Shown here: one piece after another, positions 1-7,636 of the stretch | Position numbering within the stretch: the stretch's first letter is position 1 | Layout of the letters: every line of letters starts with the position of its first letter | From: Bacteroidetes bacterium UBA3022 | Lineage (GTDB): Bacteria > Bacteroidota > Bacteroidia > Chitinophagales > BACL12 | Direction of reading: 5' to 3' | Assembly: GCA_002346225.1 (NCBI GenBank) | Contig: DDYY01000007.1 | Coordinates: forward strand, 1-36,036 | Length of the DNA stretch: 36,036 bases | The notes under the pieces: generated by a model | What the model was told of the DNA's origin: nothing | Database searches by the model: none | What the model saw: the letters and a program-made list of their open reading frames with translations, nothing else | Position numbers and translations under genes: made by a program

Positions 1-473
1 CTGCTATCATGGAGCCCATGACTGTTTATGGTTTGCACGGGAATAACCAGCAACGCAGAGAAAAAGTAATGGAATTGCTGGAAAAGGTCAACCTTCATCC
101 TGATCACTTCCGTCGGTATCCCCATGAATTCAGTGGCGGTCAAAGACAGCGCATAGTTATTGCGAGGGCACTTTCCCTTCATCCTTCCTTTATTATTTGC
201 GATGAGTCGGTTTCTGCACTCGATGTATCGGTGCAGGCACAGGTCTTGAATCTGCTGATGCAGTTGAGAGAAGAATTCGGATTCACGTACATATTCATTT
301 CACATGACTTAAGTGTGGTCAAATTCATGAGCGACCGCATGGTGGTGATGAACCAAGGCAGAATTGAAGAAATGGGGCCTGCAGAAGAAATTTACACACA
401 ACCGACAAAAGCTTATACCCAACGACTCATTGATGCCGTTCCCAAAGGAGAAATCAGCACTGCAGCTTCATAA
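1..473 (+). CDS. Oligopeptide/dipeptide-type ABC transporter ATP-binding protein, C-terminal part
   Basis: Partial gene: the reading frame is open from the window edge, so the ATG at 9 is internal and the Walker A region lies upstream. The visible part contains the ABC signature FSGGQRQR (about nt 130-153), a Walker B/D-loop stretch FIICDESVSALDVS with the catalytic Glu present, and the H-loop ISHDL. The tail EEIYTQPTKAYTQRLIDAVP is typical of the OppD/OppF/DppF branch. Such ATPases power peptide or nickel import with partner permeases and a binding protein, none of which is in view. In Bacteroidetes these ATPases are often tandem fusions, so this could be the second half of a double ATPase. 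One small oddity is Ser in place of the usual Pro after the catalytic Glu (DES instead of DEP). Family confidence is high; the substrate is unknown. Confidence 0.93.
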   Translation, partial: AIMEPMTVYGLHGNNQQRREKVMELLEKVNLHPDHFRRYPHEFSGGQRQRIVIARALSLHPSFIICDESVSALDVSVQAQVLNLLMQLREEFGFTYIFISHDLSVVKFMSDRMVVMNQGRIEEMGPAEEIYTQPTKAYTQRLIDAVPKGEISTAAS

Positions 474-527
474 CAGGAGTTGTTGGATGCAACCTTGACG
501 AGTTAAACATTATCTTCGCTGCAGGAT

Positions 528-2615
528 ATGAGGTACAGAACAGCCATTATATACATTTTTTTAAGCTTCATGATATTATCATGTCGCAAGAAAGATACCA
601 TGTGGGATGTCGCAATTCTCACACCTCTTGTGCAAGGCGAACTTTCGATAGTGGACTTGTTGCCCGATTCGATAACCCAGATCAATAGCGATGAATCAGT
701 GACGCTGGTGTTCCGCGAAAACCTCCTCAGTTACAATTTTGCCGAAGAAAACATTTCCATTCCCGACACCATAGTAGAAACCTTTGTTTCACTCGATTCC
801 CTGCAACTCAGTGATCGCACCATTTCACAAAGTATCACATTGGGCGAAGTGGCCATAGCCCTTGGCTTTCCTGTGGGCACCTTCATCATCCTTAGCAATG
901 GCTCCGAAACACCCATCGATCCCATAACTGGCCTATCGAGCGGAGAACAGGAAATTGATGCTACTTCCTTTTTTGAAGCAGCAACACTGGAAGAAGGATT
1001 TCTGGATATTGAAGTGGTGAATGGTTTCCCTATACCGCTCACCGATATCAATTTACAAATCCGCAATGCCAGCGACGATGCTATCATTGTAGATGAGTTT
1101 GTAGCATACATCGCTCCGGGGGAAACATTTCTATCGACTACTGACCTCGCCGGACTCACCGTGGATGGCAACCTCATTGCAGAAATCGCAGACTTCAGTT
1201 CTCCGGGCAGTTCCGGCATGGATGTCCTGATTGATACTTCAGACGCGCTGGTCATTACCATGACGGCTTACGACATGAGTTTGTTTGAAGCCACAGCTAT
1301 CTTCCCAGCGCAAAACCTGGTGAATAACCAGTCGAATATCTTATACGACATGGGCGGTCCTGAATTCACGGAAATGACCATCAAGAGTGGTGAGATAATC
1401 ATGTACATCGTGAATACTATCCAGGATTCCATCCACATTGAATACAACATACCGGGTGCAGTTGACCCATTTGGTAATTCCATATCTATCATCATGGTGG
1501 TTCCTCCTGCCCCACCCGATGGTTCCGTTATCATCGACGAGACGTTCCCACTGGAAGGATACAACGTTGACCTGAGGGGACAGTCCGGAGTGCAGTACAA
1601 TACTTTCTATAATGAGTTCATCGCACGTATCGACAGCACCGGTGAGGTAGTTACCATATCTAAGGAGGATAGTATTCAGGTAATCTATGGCTTGCAGAAT
1701 ATCGTTCCGCAGGAATTAAAAGGCTACTTCGGACAAACCGATATCAGCGAAAGCGATACCATCGGCAATCTCGGACTGTTTGATAAAATAGCCGAAGGCA
1801 GCATCAACCTGGAAGACGGCACCGTCAATCTGGTCATTGCCAATGGTGTGGGTATAGAAGGAGATGTCGTGATTAAAAAGCTTACTGCCTGGAATTCCCG
1901 CACCGGACAAAAGGTGGATTTGTCAGCACCTGATTATATCAATGTTCCGGTGCCTGTTCAGAGAGCCTACGACAATCCGTTTACCATAGGCTATACCAAC
2001 TTTGCGCTTACACCTGCCAATTCGAATATTCTCGACCTCATCGAAGTCTTCCCTGACCGATTGATTTACGAACTGGACCTGGAGGTGAATCCGGATGGCA
2101 ACAACTATAACTACCAGGATTTCCTGAATGCCGAAAGTCGTATCGATTTATTCCTGGATCTGGAAATTCCCCTGGAGTTCGTGGCCAACTCATTGACGCT
2201 GGTGGATGAGTACGACTCCGGACTCAATGCCATCGAAAACAAACAGGATATCAAAGAAGGCACTTTCACCTTGTTCATTGATAATGGTTTTCCTTTTGAA
2301 GCAGGTATAAAACTGGATTTTCTTAATATGATTGACGAAGTACTCGCATCGGTAGACCTGGCGGCACCGCCTATCGTAGCCGGCGAATTGAATGCCGACT
2401 GTCGTGTTACTGTACCGGCCTACAGCGAACGAAGTGTGTATATCAGTCCGGAATTGATGCAGGAAATTTTAGATGCCGACAAGGTTCGGATTACTGCCAT
2501 ATTCGACACCCAAAGTGCTGCCGGATGTAATGAAGCCGTAAAGGTTTACAGCGATTACGCGCTGCATTTCCAGTTGAGTGCCGATTTTGAATACACCATA
2601 AATCTTGGAAACTGA
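528..2615 (+). CDS. Large lipoprotein of unknown function, coupled to a beta-barrel-like gene
   Basis: 695 aa. The N-terminus is a lipoprotein signal peptide ending in a lipobox (FMILSC, lipidated Cys at residue 19) followed by RKKD, so the protein is exported and lipid-anchored. I do not recognise the family. The rest is long, beta-rich and acidic, with repeated short segments such as 'NGFPIPLTDINLQIRNA' and 'NGFPFEAGIKLDF', which look like recurring Ig-like or beta-sandwich units. No catalytic motif stands out. The stop codon overlaps the start of the next gene (TGATG at 2613-2617), implying translational coupling with an outer-membrane-type protein. Inference: the two act together at the outer membrane. 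A TAnnTTTG-like element (TATCTTCG, 511-518) lies just before the start. Confidence 0.85.
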   Translation: MRYRTAIIYIFLSFMILSCRKKDTMWDVAILTPLVQGELSIVDLLPDSITQINSDESVTLVFRENLLSYNFAEENISIPDTIVETFVSLDSLQLSDRTISQSITLGEVAIALGFPVGTFIILSNGSETPIDPITGLSSGEQEIDATSFFEAATLEEGFLDIEVVNGFPIPLTDINLQIRNASDDAIIVDEFVAYIAPGETFLSTTDLAGLTVDGNLIAEIADFSSPGSSGMDVLIDTSDALVITMTAYDMSLFEATAIFPAQNLVNNQSNILYDMGGPEFTEMTIKSGEIIMYIVNTIQDSIHIEYNIPGAVDPFGNSISIIMVVPPAPPDGSVIIDETFPLEGYNVDLRGQSGVQYNTFYNEFIARIDSTGEVVTISKEDSIQVIYGLQNIVPQELKGYFGQTDISESDTIGNLGLFDKIAEGSINLEDGTVNLVIANGVGIEGDVVIKKLTAWNSRTGQKVDLSAPDYINVPVPVQRAYDNPFTIGYTNFALTPANSNILDLIEVFPDRLIYELDLEVNPDGNNYNYQDFLNAESRIDLFLDLEIPLEFVANSLTLVDEYDSGLNAIENKQDIKEGTFTLFIDNGFPFEAGIKLDFLNMIDEVLASVDLAAPPIVAGELNADCRVTVPAYSERSVYISPELMQEILDADKVRITAIFDTQSAAGCNEAVKVYSDYALHFQLSADFEYTINLGN

Positions 2616-3913
2616 TGCGGACTTATCTGTTGAATGTGCTCTTACTGATGACAATAGCAGCATCAGCCCAGCAAACTCCTGCATTTACCCCGCCCGTTTC
2701 GGTGCACAAATATTATAATCCCGCATATCTCCATCTTTTCGATCAGGCGGAAATACAGCTGTACACGTTTGCAGATTTCTACAGCGGCAGCAACAGCCTT
2801 CCGGCAGGGTTTGTACAAACATTGCTTTTCGGTAGTTTTATTGACGATGCCAGAAAGGATAAGGCCAGTGAACAATTGAAAACCGATAATACGGCAGGAT
2901 TCGATTTAAATAGCGGTGTCTGGTTCAGCACCTATCTGGGTGACTCCAATACCTATCGATTACATCTGGGTGTAGAGTACCAGAATCACAGAGGGTTGGC
3001 CTATACCCCTCATTTGTTCGAACTGGCATTTTACGGTAATGCCGGACTGGCCGATCAGACCGCCGATATCAGCAACAGCAGCTATGACGGTGCAGTCTGG
3101 ATGTCCTATAGAACAGCACTGAGCAGACTCTATCCTACCTCAAAGGGTCTTTTTAGCGCCGCCATCGGTGCCAGTTTCTTGCAGGGACTCTCGGGCGAAA
3201 ACCTGGAAATCGAAAGGGGCTTGATATACACCGCTCCTGATGGCTCTTACCTGGATCTGGATTATCAATTCACTTTTAATACTTCCGATACCAAGGTTGT
3301 CCGCCTGGGAAACACCAAGGGAATAGGTACAGCTGGTGACCTGTTTCTTTCCTGGGAGAGCCCCGGAAAAAGATGGTTTTCCAATTTCGCCTTTACTGAC
3401 TTTGGCGTTATCAGCTGGAATAAAACACCACTGCAATACCAGGGCGACAGCAGTTCCCGCTTCGAAGGAATAGATATCACGGATGTGCTCACTGCGGGAT
3501 CAGATGCTGCCATCGGCAATGAAGAACTGTTGATGGAATATGTGCAACTGGACAGCAATACCAATGCGTTTACCACTGTGCTCCCCATGCGACTGGAATG
3601 GAATACCACCTATTATATTCCTGAGAAAATGATCAGCCTCAGCGCGGGGGTGCATCACCGACTGCAAACAGAGTACAGCCCACTCTTTTACCTCCGGGCT
3701 GGAAAAGCGTTACCTGCCTCCGGTACGCATTTGTCTGTAGTGGGCAGTGTGGGTGGCTATGGAAGTTACGGTCTGGGTCTGGATATCCATCAGCGCATAG
3801 GGCCATATATCCGTTTGAATGCCGGTTCTTCCAGTCTGCTGGGCTTCATCGCGCCCGATCAATTTTTTACAGAAGCGGTTTATCTCGCTATTTCCATAGG
3901 CTTCAATCCCTGA
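2615..3913 (+). CDS. Predicted outer-membrane beta-barrel-like protein (DUF5723-like)
   Basis: 432 aa with a Sec signal peptide (hydrophobic residues 4-17, likely cleavage after ASA before QQ). The mature part alternates polar and hydrophobic residues, is rich in aromatic and Gly residues, and ends in a strand with an aromatic residue near the C-terminus (YLAISIGFNP), as in outer-membrane barrels. The middle segment (YRTALSRLYPTSKGLFSAAI and following) resembles Bacteroidetes proteins annotated DUF5723; that is recognition by eye, not a search. The start codon overlaps the preceding lipoprotein stop by one base, so the two are almost certainly made together. There are no enzyme motifs. It could be a porin-like or structural partner of the lipoprotein; the function is unknown. 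Confidence 0.82.
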   Translation: MRTYLLNVLLLMTIAASAQQTPAFTPPVSVHKYYNPAYLHLFDQAEIQLYTFADFYSGSNSLPAGFVQTLLFGSFIDDARKDKASEQLKTDNTAGFDLNSGVWFSTYLGDSNTYRLHLGVEYQNHRGLAYTPHLFELAFYGNAGLADQTADISNSSYDGAVWMSYRTALSRLYPTSKGLFSAAIGASFLQGLSGENLEIERGLIYTAPDGSYLDLDYQFTFNTSDTKVVRLGNTKGIGTAGDLFLSWESPGKRWFSNFAFTDFGVISWNKTPLQYQGDSSSRFEGIDITDVLTAGSDAAIGNEELLMEYVQLDSNTNAFTTVLPMRLEWNTTYYIPEKMISLSAGVHHRLQTEYSPLFYLRAGKALPASGTHLSVVGSVGGYGSYGLGLDIHQRIGPYIRLNAGSSSLLGFIAPDQFFTEAVYLAISIGFNP

Positions 3914-3919
3914 AAGGTG

Positions 3920-3927
3920 TAATTTTG
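3920..3927 (+). promoter_or_regulatory. Possible Bacteroidetes -7 box (TAATTTTG) before the flavoprotein gene
   Basis: TAATTTTG matches the TAnnTTTG -7 consensus and ends 8 nt before the ATG at 3936, so a transcript from it would be almost leaderless. No TTG is found at the expected distance upstream, so this is only half a promoter by sequence. Confidence 0.4.
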
Positions 3928-3935
3928 CACCCTGC

Positions 3936-5189
3936 ATGTCTCAACATATCCGCATCCCCGTCTGTATTATCGGCGCCGGTCCCGGAGGAGCAGCTACGGC
4001 GCTCTTTCTGGCCAAAGTAGGTATTGAAAGTATTATCGTAGATAAAGCTTCGTTTCCCCGCGATAAAATTTGCGGTGATGCCCTGAGTGGAAAGGTGGTC
4101 GAGGTATTGAACAGATACGACCCGAAGCTGGTGGAAGGCCTCGACTCCGGTAAAGCATTCCTGCCGAGCTGGGGAGTTGTTTTTGTCGCTCCCAACCAAG
4201 AATCCCTGAGTGTTCCCTTCAGGAAGGATTACGCGAGCCGCAACGGCAAGGAGACCGCACCGGGTTTTATTGCCAGGCGCATGGACTTCGACTATTTCAT
4301 GGTGGAAGAGGTGAAAAAAAGGAAGGAAGTAAAGCTGTTGGAAAATACCGCCATCACCGGATTTGAGAAAACACCGGAAGGATACAGATTGCGGGCGGCA
4401 GGCAGCGATTTAATCATCGATACCCAGCTGGTCATCGCCTGTGATGGTGCCCATTCCCGTTTTGCAAAAGAAGAGGGCGGCATTCAGGTGGAAAAGGACC
4501 ATTATTGCGCCGGTCTTCGTGTTTATTACGAAAACGTGAAGGGCATGCATGAAGGCAATTTCATAGAGCTGCACTTCCTGAAAGAGTTGCTGCCCGGCTA
4601 TTTCTGGATTTTCCCACTGCCCAATGGCGGTGCCAATGTGGGTTTGGGCATGCGCAGCGACTACGTGTCTAAGCATAAAATCAACCTCAAAGAGCAGCTC
4701 ACTACTATATTGGAGGAATACCCCGCTTTCCGTGAGCGCTTCAAGGATGCCCGTCAGGTGGACGAAATAAGAGGCTACGGTTTGCCATTGGGGTCGAAAA
4801 AACGGCCTATATCAGGCGATCATTTCATGCTGGTGGGCGATGCAGCCAGTCTTATAGATCCTTTTACCGGCGAAGGCATCGGGAATGCTGTAATGAGTGG
4901 TATGCTGGCAGCACAGCAGGCTGCCGTTTGTCTGCAGCAGAATGACTTCACTGCCACCACTATGCAGGCATATGACACAGCAGTCTACCGCAGGCTATGG
5001 CCTGAATTGAGGTTGAGTTATCGCATGCAGCAACTGGTAAATTACCCGTGGTTGTTTAATTTTGTAGTACGAAAGGCCAATCGCAACAAGGTGCTGAGAG
5101 AAACCATCTCGGTGATGTTCGAAGACATCGATCTCCGCGACCGCTTGCGAAAACCTTCCTTTTATTTTAAACTATTGTTCTCCAACTAA
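3936..5189 (+). CDS. Geranylgeranyl reductase family FAD-dependent oxidoreductase
   Basis: 417 aa. The N-terminus carries the FAD-binding Rossmann motif IIGAGPGGAA (residues 11-20), followed by the family pattern FPRDKICGDALSGK (about residues 40-53). A second FAD motif, VGDAASLIDPFTGEGIGNA, is at about residues 298-316. These are hallmarks of the geranylgeranyl reductase / UbiH-like monooxygenase superfamily. Members reduce isoprenoid chains or hydroxylate aromatic or lipid substrates; in bacteria outside phototrophs the substrate is usually not known, and it cannot be assigned here. Length is normal for the family. The gene follows the barrel gene after 22 nt and precedes the DUF4920 lipoprotein gene by 13 nt, so it may share their transcript or use the -7 box at 3920. 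Confidence 0.92.
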   Translation: MSQHIRIPVCIIGAGPGGAATALFLAKVGIESIIVDKASFPRDKICGDALSGKVVEVLNRYDPKLVEGLDSGKAFLPSWGVVFVAPNQESLSVPFRKDYASRNGKETAPGFIARRMDFDYFMVEEVKKRKEVKLLENTAITGFEKTPEGYRLRAAGSDLIIDTQLVIACDGAHSRFAKEEGGIQVEKDHYCAGLRVYYENVKGMHEGNFIELHFLKELLPGYFWIFPLPNGGANVGLGMRSDYVSKHKINLKEQLTTILEEYPAFRERFKDARQVDEIRGYGLPLGSKKRPISGDHFMLVGDAASLIDPFTGEGIGNAVMSGMLAAQQAAVCLQQNDFTATTMQAYDTAVYRRLWPELRLSYRMQQLVNYPWLFNFVVRKANRNKVLRETISVMFEDIDLRDRLRKPSFYFKLLFSN

Positions 5190-5202
5190 AAAACAAATCG
5201 AT

Positions 5203-5733
5203 ATGAAAAAACTTTGGATGGTTCTTATGGTAGCAACCGCTGTCAGCCTCAGTGCATGTGGCGAAAAGAAAGACAAACCCACCGACGAAGATTATGATGA
5301 CCTCACCCAAACAGAACAGGTAGAGGGCGTAGAAGTCAATGAAGCAGGTGGTTATGGAAAAGTCATCAGCACCGAGGGAGCTATTGAATTAGCGTCTCTG
5401 GTAGCGGATATGGAAAAAGCCGATGGCTTCAGTGGCAAGGTAAAAGGCACCGTTGTAGCCAGCTGTCAGAACAAAGGCTGCTGGATGACTCTGGACGGTG
5501 GCGATGGCAACACTATGATGGTGAGCTTCAAAGACTACGGATTTTTTGTACCCATGGATATGGCAGGAAAAGAAGTAGTTATTGAAGGCACTGCTGAAAT
5601 CAAGGAAGTAAGTGTTGAAGAGCTGCGTCACCTGGCGGAAGATGCCGGAAAATCAGCTGCTGAGATAGAAGCTATCACCGCTGCCAAGGAAGAATTGAGC
5701 TTTGTTGCCGACGGAGTAATGGTTGTCGGATAA
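5203..5733 (+). CDS. DUF4920-type lipoprotein
   Basis: 176 aa. A lipoprotein signal (VSLSAC, lipidated Cys19) is followed by a charged, acidic linker (residues 20-45). The C-terminal domain contains the conserved CQNKGCWM stretch (Cys88 and Cys93), followed by a short beta-rich segment and a helical acidic tail ending EELSFVADGVMVVG. This pattern matches the DUF4920 family of small Bacteroidetes lipoproteins; the function is not established. The paired cysteines could bind a metal or form a disulphide in the periplasm (inference). It is probably co-transcribed with the flavoprotein gene 13 nt upstream. Confidence 0.85.
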   Translation: MKKLWMVLMVATAVSLSACGEKKDKPTDEDYDDLTQTEQVEGVEVNEAGGYGKVISTEGAIELASLVADMEKADGFSGKVKGTVVASCQNKGCWMTLDGGDGNTMMVSFKDYGFFVPMDMAGKEVVIEGTAEIKEVSVEELRHLAEDAGKSAAEIEAITAAKEELSFVADGVMVVG

Positions 5734-5748
5734 AAAGCGACTAATCAT

Positions 5749-5779
5749 TTGGGCAAAAGCAATGGAAAATTTATCTTTG
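5749..5779 (+). promoter_or_regulatory. Bacteroidetes-type promoter for tRNA-Lys
   Basis: TTG at 5749-5751 and TATCTTTG at 5772-5779 are separated by 20 nt, matching the TTG-N19-21-TAnnTTTG promoter recognised by the Bacteroidetes primary sigma factor. The tRNA begins 23 nt after the -7 box, which allows a short 5' leader. Confidence 0.8.
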
Positions 5780-5802
5780 CCCCACCTTAGCAAAAAGGTA
5801 AG

Positions 5803-5876
5803 GAACCCGTAGCTCAGCTGGCTAGAGCATAACACTTTTAATGTTGGGGTCCTGGGTTCGAGTCCCAGCGGGTTCA
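5803..5876 (+). tRNA. tRNA-Lys (anticodon TTT)
   Basis: Complete cloverleaf. Acceptor GAACCCG (5803-5809) pairs with CGGGTTC (5869-5875). The D-arm is GCTC/GAGC. The anticodon stem TAACA/TGTTG has one G-U pair and encloses loop CTTTTAA with anticodon TTT at 5837-5839. The T-arm is CTGGG/CCCAG with loop TTCGAGT. The discriminator base is A5876 and CCA is not encoded. It reads AAA/AAG lysine codons. It has its own promoter and a following terminator. Confidence 0.97.
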
Positions 5877-5889
5877 CAGATAAATCACA

Positions 5890-5918
5890 AAGCCTCGCAC
5901 ATAGTGCGGGGCTTTTCT
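5890..5918 (+). terminator. Rho-independent terminator of tRNA-Lys
   Basis: An 11-bp stem AAGCCTCGCAC / GTGCGGGGCTT (5890-5900 and 5904-5914, one G-U pair) with a 3-nt loop is followed by T residues. It lies 13 nt after the tRNA. Confidence 0.8.
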
Positions 5919-5970
5919 GTACCCACCCGCAGCCAGGCCCCGCCTGAGTAGTGGATGGGTACAGAAAAGC
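5911..5970. repeat. 15-bp perfect inverted repeat overlapping the terminator
   Basis: GCTTTTCTGTACCCA (5911-5925) is the exact reverse complement of TGGGTACAGAAAAGC (5956-5970), with a 30-nt GC-rich spacer. The left arm starts inside the 3' arm of the tRNA terminator. The right arm runs directly into the first 110-bp tandem repeat, whose unit ends with the similar string GTACAAAAGC. It may form a cruciform or RNA hairpin; no function is assigned. Confidence 0.85.
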
Positions 5971-6266
5971 ACGGACGCGCCAACGGACGTAGCTTCGGGA
6001 TGTTGACTCCGGAACACTATCGGGACCGACGCAGTCAATCCCGGCCTATACAACACCTTCTGCACTGGAAGTACAAAAGCACGGACGCGCCAGCGGACGT
6101 AGCTTCGGGATGTTGACTCTAGAACACTATTGGGACCGACACAGTCCATCCCAGCCTATACAACACCTTCTGCACTGAAAGTACAAAAGCACGGACACGC
6201 CAACGGACGTAGCTTGGTGATGCTGACTCCGGAACACTCCCGGGACCGACACAGTCCATCCCAGCC
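5971..6266. repeat. 110-bp tandem repeat, about 2.7 copies
   Basis: Units start at 5971, 6081 and 6191 (each begins ACGGAC); the third stops at about 6266. Counted by eye, copies 1 and 2 differ at 8 of 110 positions (about 93% identity), and copy 3 differs from copy 1 at 9 of 76. The unit length is not a multiple of three, so no reading frame is kept between copies and the short open frames here are not convincing genes. I do not recognise the repeat family. Confidence 0.9.
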
Positions 6267-6522
6267 AACCAATTGCTCAATGCAGATGGCTATTACTTCA
6301 CCCTCCCCCCAGCAGCTTCCTACGCAAATGGAGTAAAACCTTCTATCGTCATCAATTGATGTTAATAGTTTTGATGATTCAGTTGCCAAATCTAAAGTGT
6401 GCCATTCCCCCATTTTTATAAGATAAACAGAAGTCCCCTTCAGACTAACAAGTGCAGTCCGATCGGAAATAACTGCAAAAGGGGTAGCACACGAGTAAAT
6501 TGTCTCTTAGTAACTTCGCAAG
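6267..6522. other. Gene-free stretch between the tandem repeat and the Nif3 gene
   Basis: No convincing gene. The plus-strand frame ending with TGA at 6357-6359 reads NQLLNADGYYFTLPPAASYA and a few more residues in protein-like style, but it runs back into the repeat and then a stop, so at most it is the relic of a lost gene's 3' end. Near the right end TAACTTCG (6511-6518) is a one-mismatch -7 box just before the ATG at 6523. Confidence 0.6.
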
Positions 6523-7632
6523 ATGTCACTTACCTTTTCAGCTATTCAATCAGCACTGGCGGCTTATGCGCCCTTCTCCCTACAGGAAGATTACGACAAC
6601 GCAGGGCTGCTCACAGGAGCGCCAGAAACACCGATAACCGGCATCCTGATTACCCTTGATACGACAGAGGCCGTCATTGATGAAGCCATCGCCAAAAATT
6701 GTAATCTGGTAGTCAGTCACCATCCGGTAATTTTCGGAGGACTCCGACAACTGAACGGGAAGCATTGGGTGGAAAGGACTGTCATCAAGGCTATCCAGCA
6801 CAACATAGGCATACTGGCTGCACATACCAATCTTGATAATGTTATCCATGGAGTCAACGGGCGCATAGCGGCTCAGCTGGGACTGGATGTAAGCTCCGTA
6901 CTCCGGCCCATGCCAGGCATACTGCATAAACTGACCACTTTCGTTCCGGAGCAATATGCCGAGCAGGTACGGCAGGCACTTTTCTCAGCTGGTGGAGGTG
7001 CTATTGGCGCCTATGACAACTGCAGTTTTAACATCAGCGGAACAGGTACTTTTCGGCCGGGTCCCGGCACCAATCCCTTCACGGGAGAAGTAGGTGTCGA
7101 GCACTCAGAAAAGGAAGTGCGGATTGAAATCATCTTCGAAAAGTGGAAACAAGCTGCCCTCCTGCAGGCATTGCTGGAAGCCCACCCCTATGAAGAGGTG
7201 GCCTACGATATCTACCCCCTTCTGAACACCAGTCGTGACATTGGTGCCGGCATCCTGGGCACCCTCGCCAGCCCCTGCAGTGAACATGAATTCCTGCAAC
7301 GAGTCAAAGAACGGATGAAAACTGGTGTCATTAGGCATACAGCGGGGAGCGGTAAACCTGTCCGGAAAGTTGCCATCTGCGGCGGAGCGGGAAGTTTCCT
7401 GCTTCAGGATGCCATGAGAGCGGGTGCAGACTGCTTTTTAACGGCTGATGTGAAGTACCACGACTTCTTCGAGGCGGAAAACAAGATTCTTTTTGCCGAT
7501 ATTGGCCATTATGAGAGCGAACAATACACGGCAGCGCTGATTAAGGATATTATCAATCAAAAAATTGCTAATTTTGCGCCTGCCTTTCCGGTATATATCG
7601 GCGAGGGAACTAATCCAGTAAAATACTTCTGA
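6523..7632 (+). CDS. Nif3-like dinuclear metal centre protein (NIF3/YbgI/YqfO family)
   Basis: 369 aa. Metal-binding motifs of the family are present: SHHPVIFGG (His66 and His67), HTNLDNVIHG (His101 and Asp105) near the N-terminus, and HYESEQY (His329, Glu331) at the C-terminus. The length fits the long form, with a PII/CutA-like domain inserted between the two halves of the Nif3 fold (about residues 130-235, including the HPYEEVAYDIYPL segment). Nif3 proteins form hexameric toroids with two metals per subunit; their role is poorly defined, and a GTP cyclohydrolase-like reaction has been suggested for some members. The downstream zinc-ribbon gene starts 4 nt after the stop, a neighbour pair common in bacteria, so the two are likely co-transcribed. 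Confidence 0.95.
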   Translation: MSLTFSAIQSALAAYAPFSLQEDYDNAGLLTGAPETPITGILITLDTTEAVIDEAIAKNCNLVVSHHPVIFGGLRQLNGKHWVERTVIKAIQHNIGILAAHTNLDNVIHGVNGRIAAQLGLDVSSVLRPMPGILHKLTTFVPEQYAEQVRQALFSAGGGAIGAYDNCSFNISGTGTFRPGPGTNPFTGEVGVEHSEKEVRIEIIFEKWKQAALLQALLEAHPYEEVAYDIYPLLNTSRDIGAGILGTLASPCSEHEFLQRVKERMKTGVIRHTAGSGKPVRKVAICGGAGSFLLQDAMRAGADCFLTADVKYHDFFEAENKILFADIGHYESEQYTAALIKDIINQKIANFAPAFPVYIGEGTNPVKYF

Positions 7633-7636
7633 ACAT

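Noticed and set aside
5971..6266. CRISPR array
   Set aside because: The units are 110 bp, contiguous and without unique spacers; no cas genes nearby.
6130..6336. Short open frames across the tandem repeat, on both strands (also 5874-6149 and 6156-6413 minus)
   Set aside because: They follow a 110-bp repeat whose period shifts frame, have no family resemblance, and read through each other; treated as noncoding.
5803..6522. Integrated element using tRNA-Lys as attachment site
   Set aside because: No repeat of the tRNA 3' end was seen downstream, and there is no integrase; only the local repeats are present.
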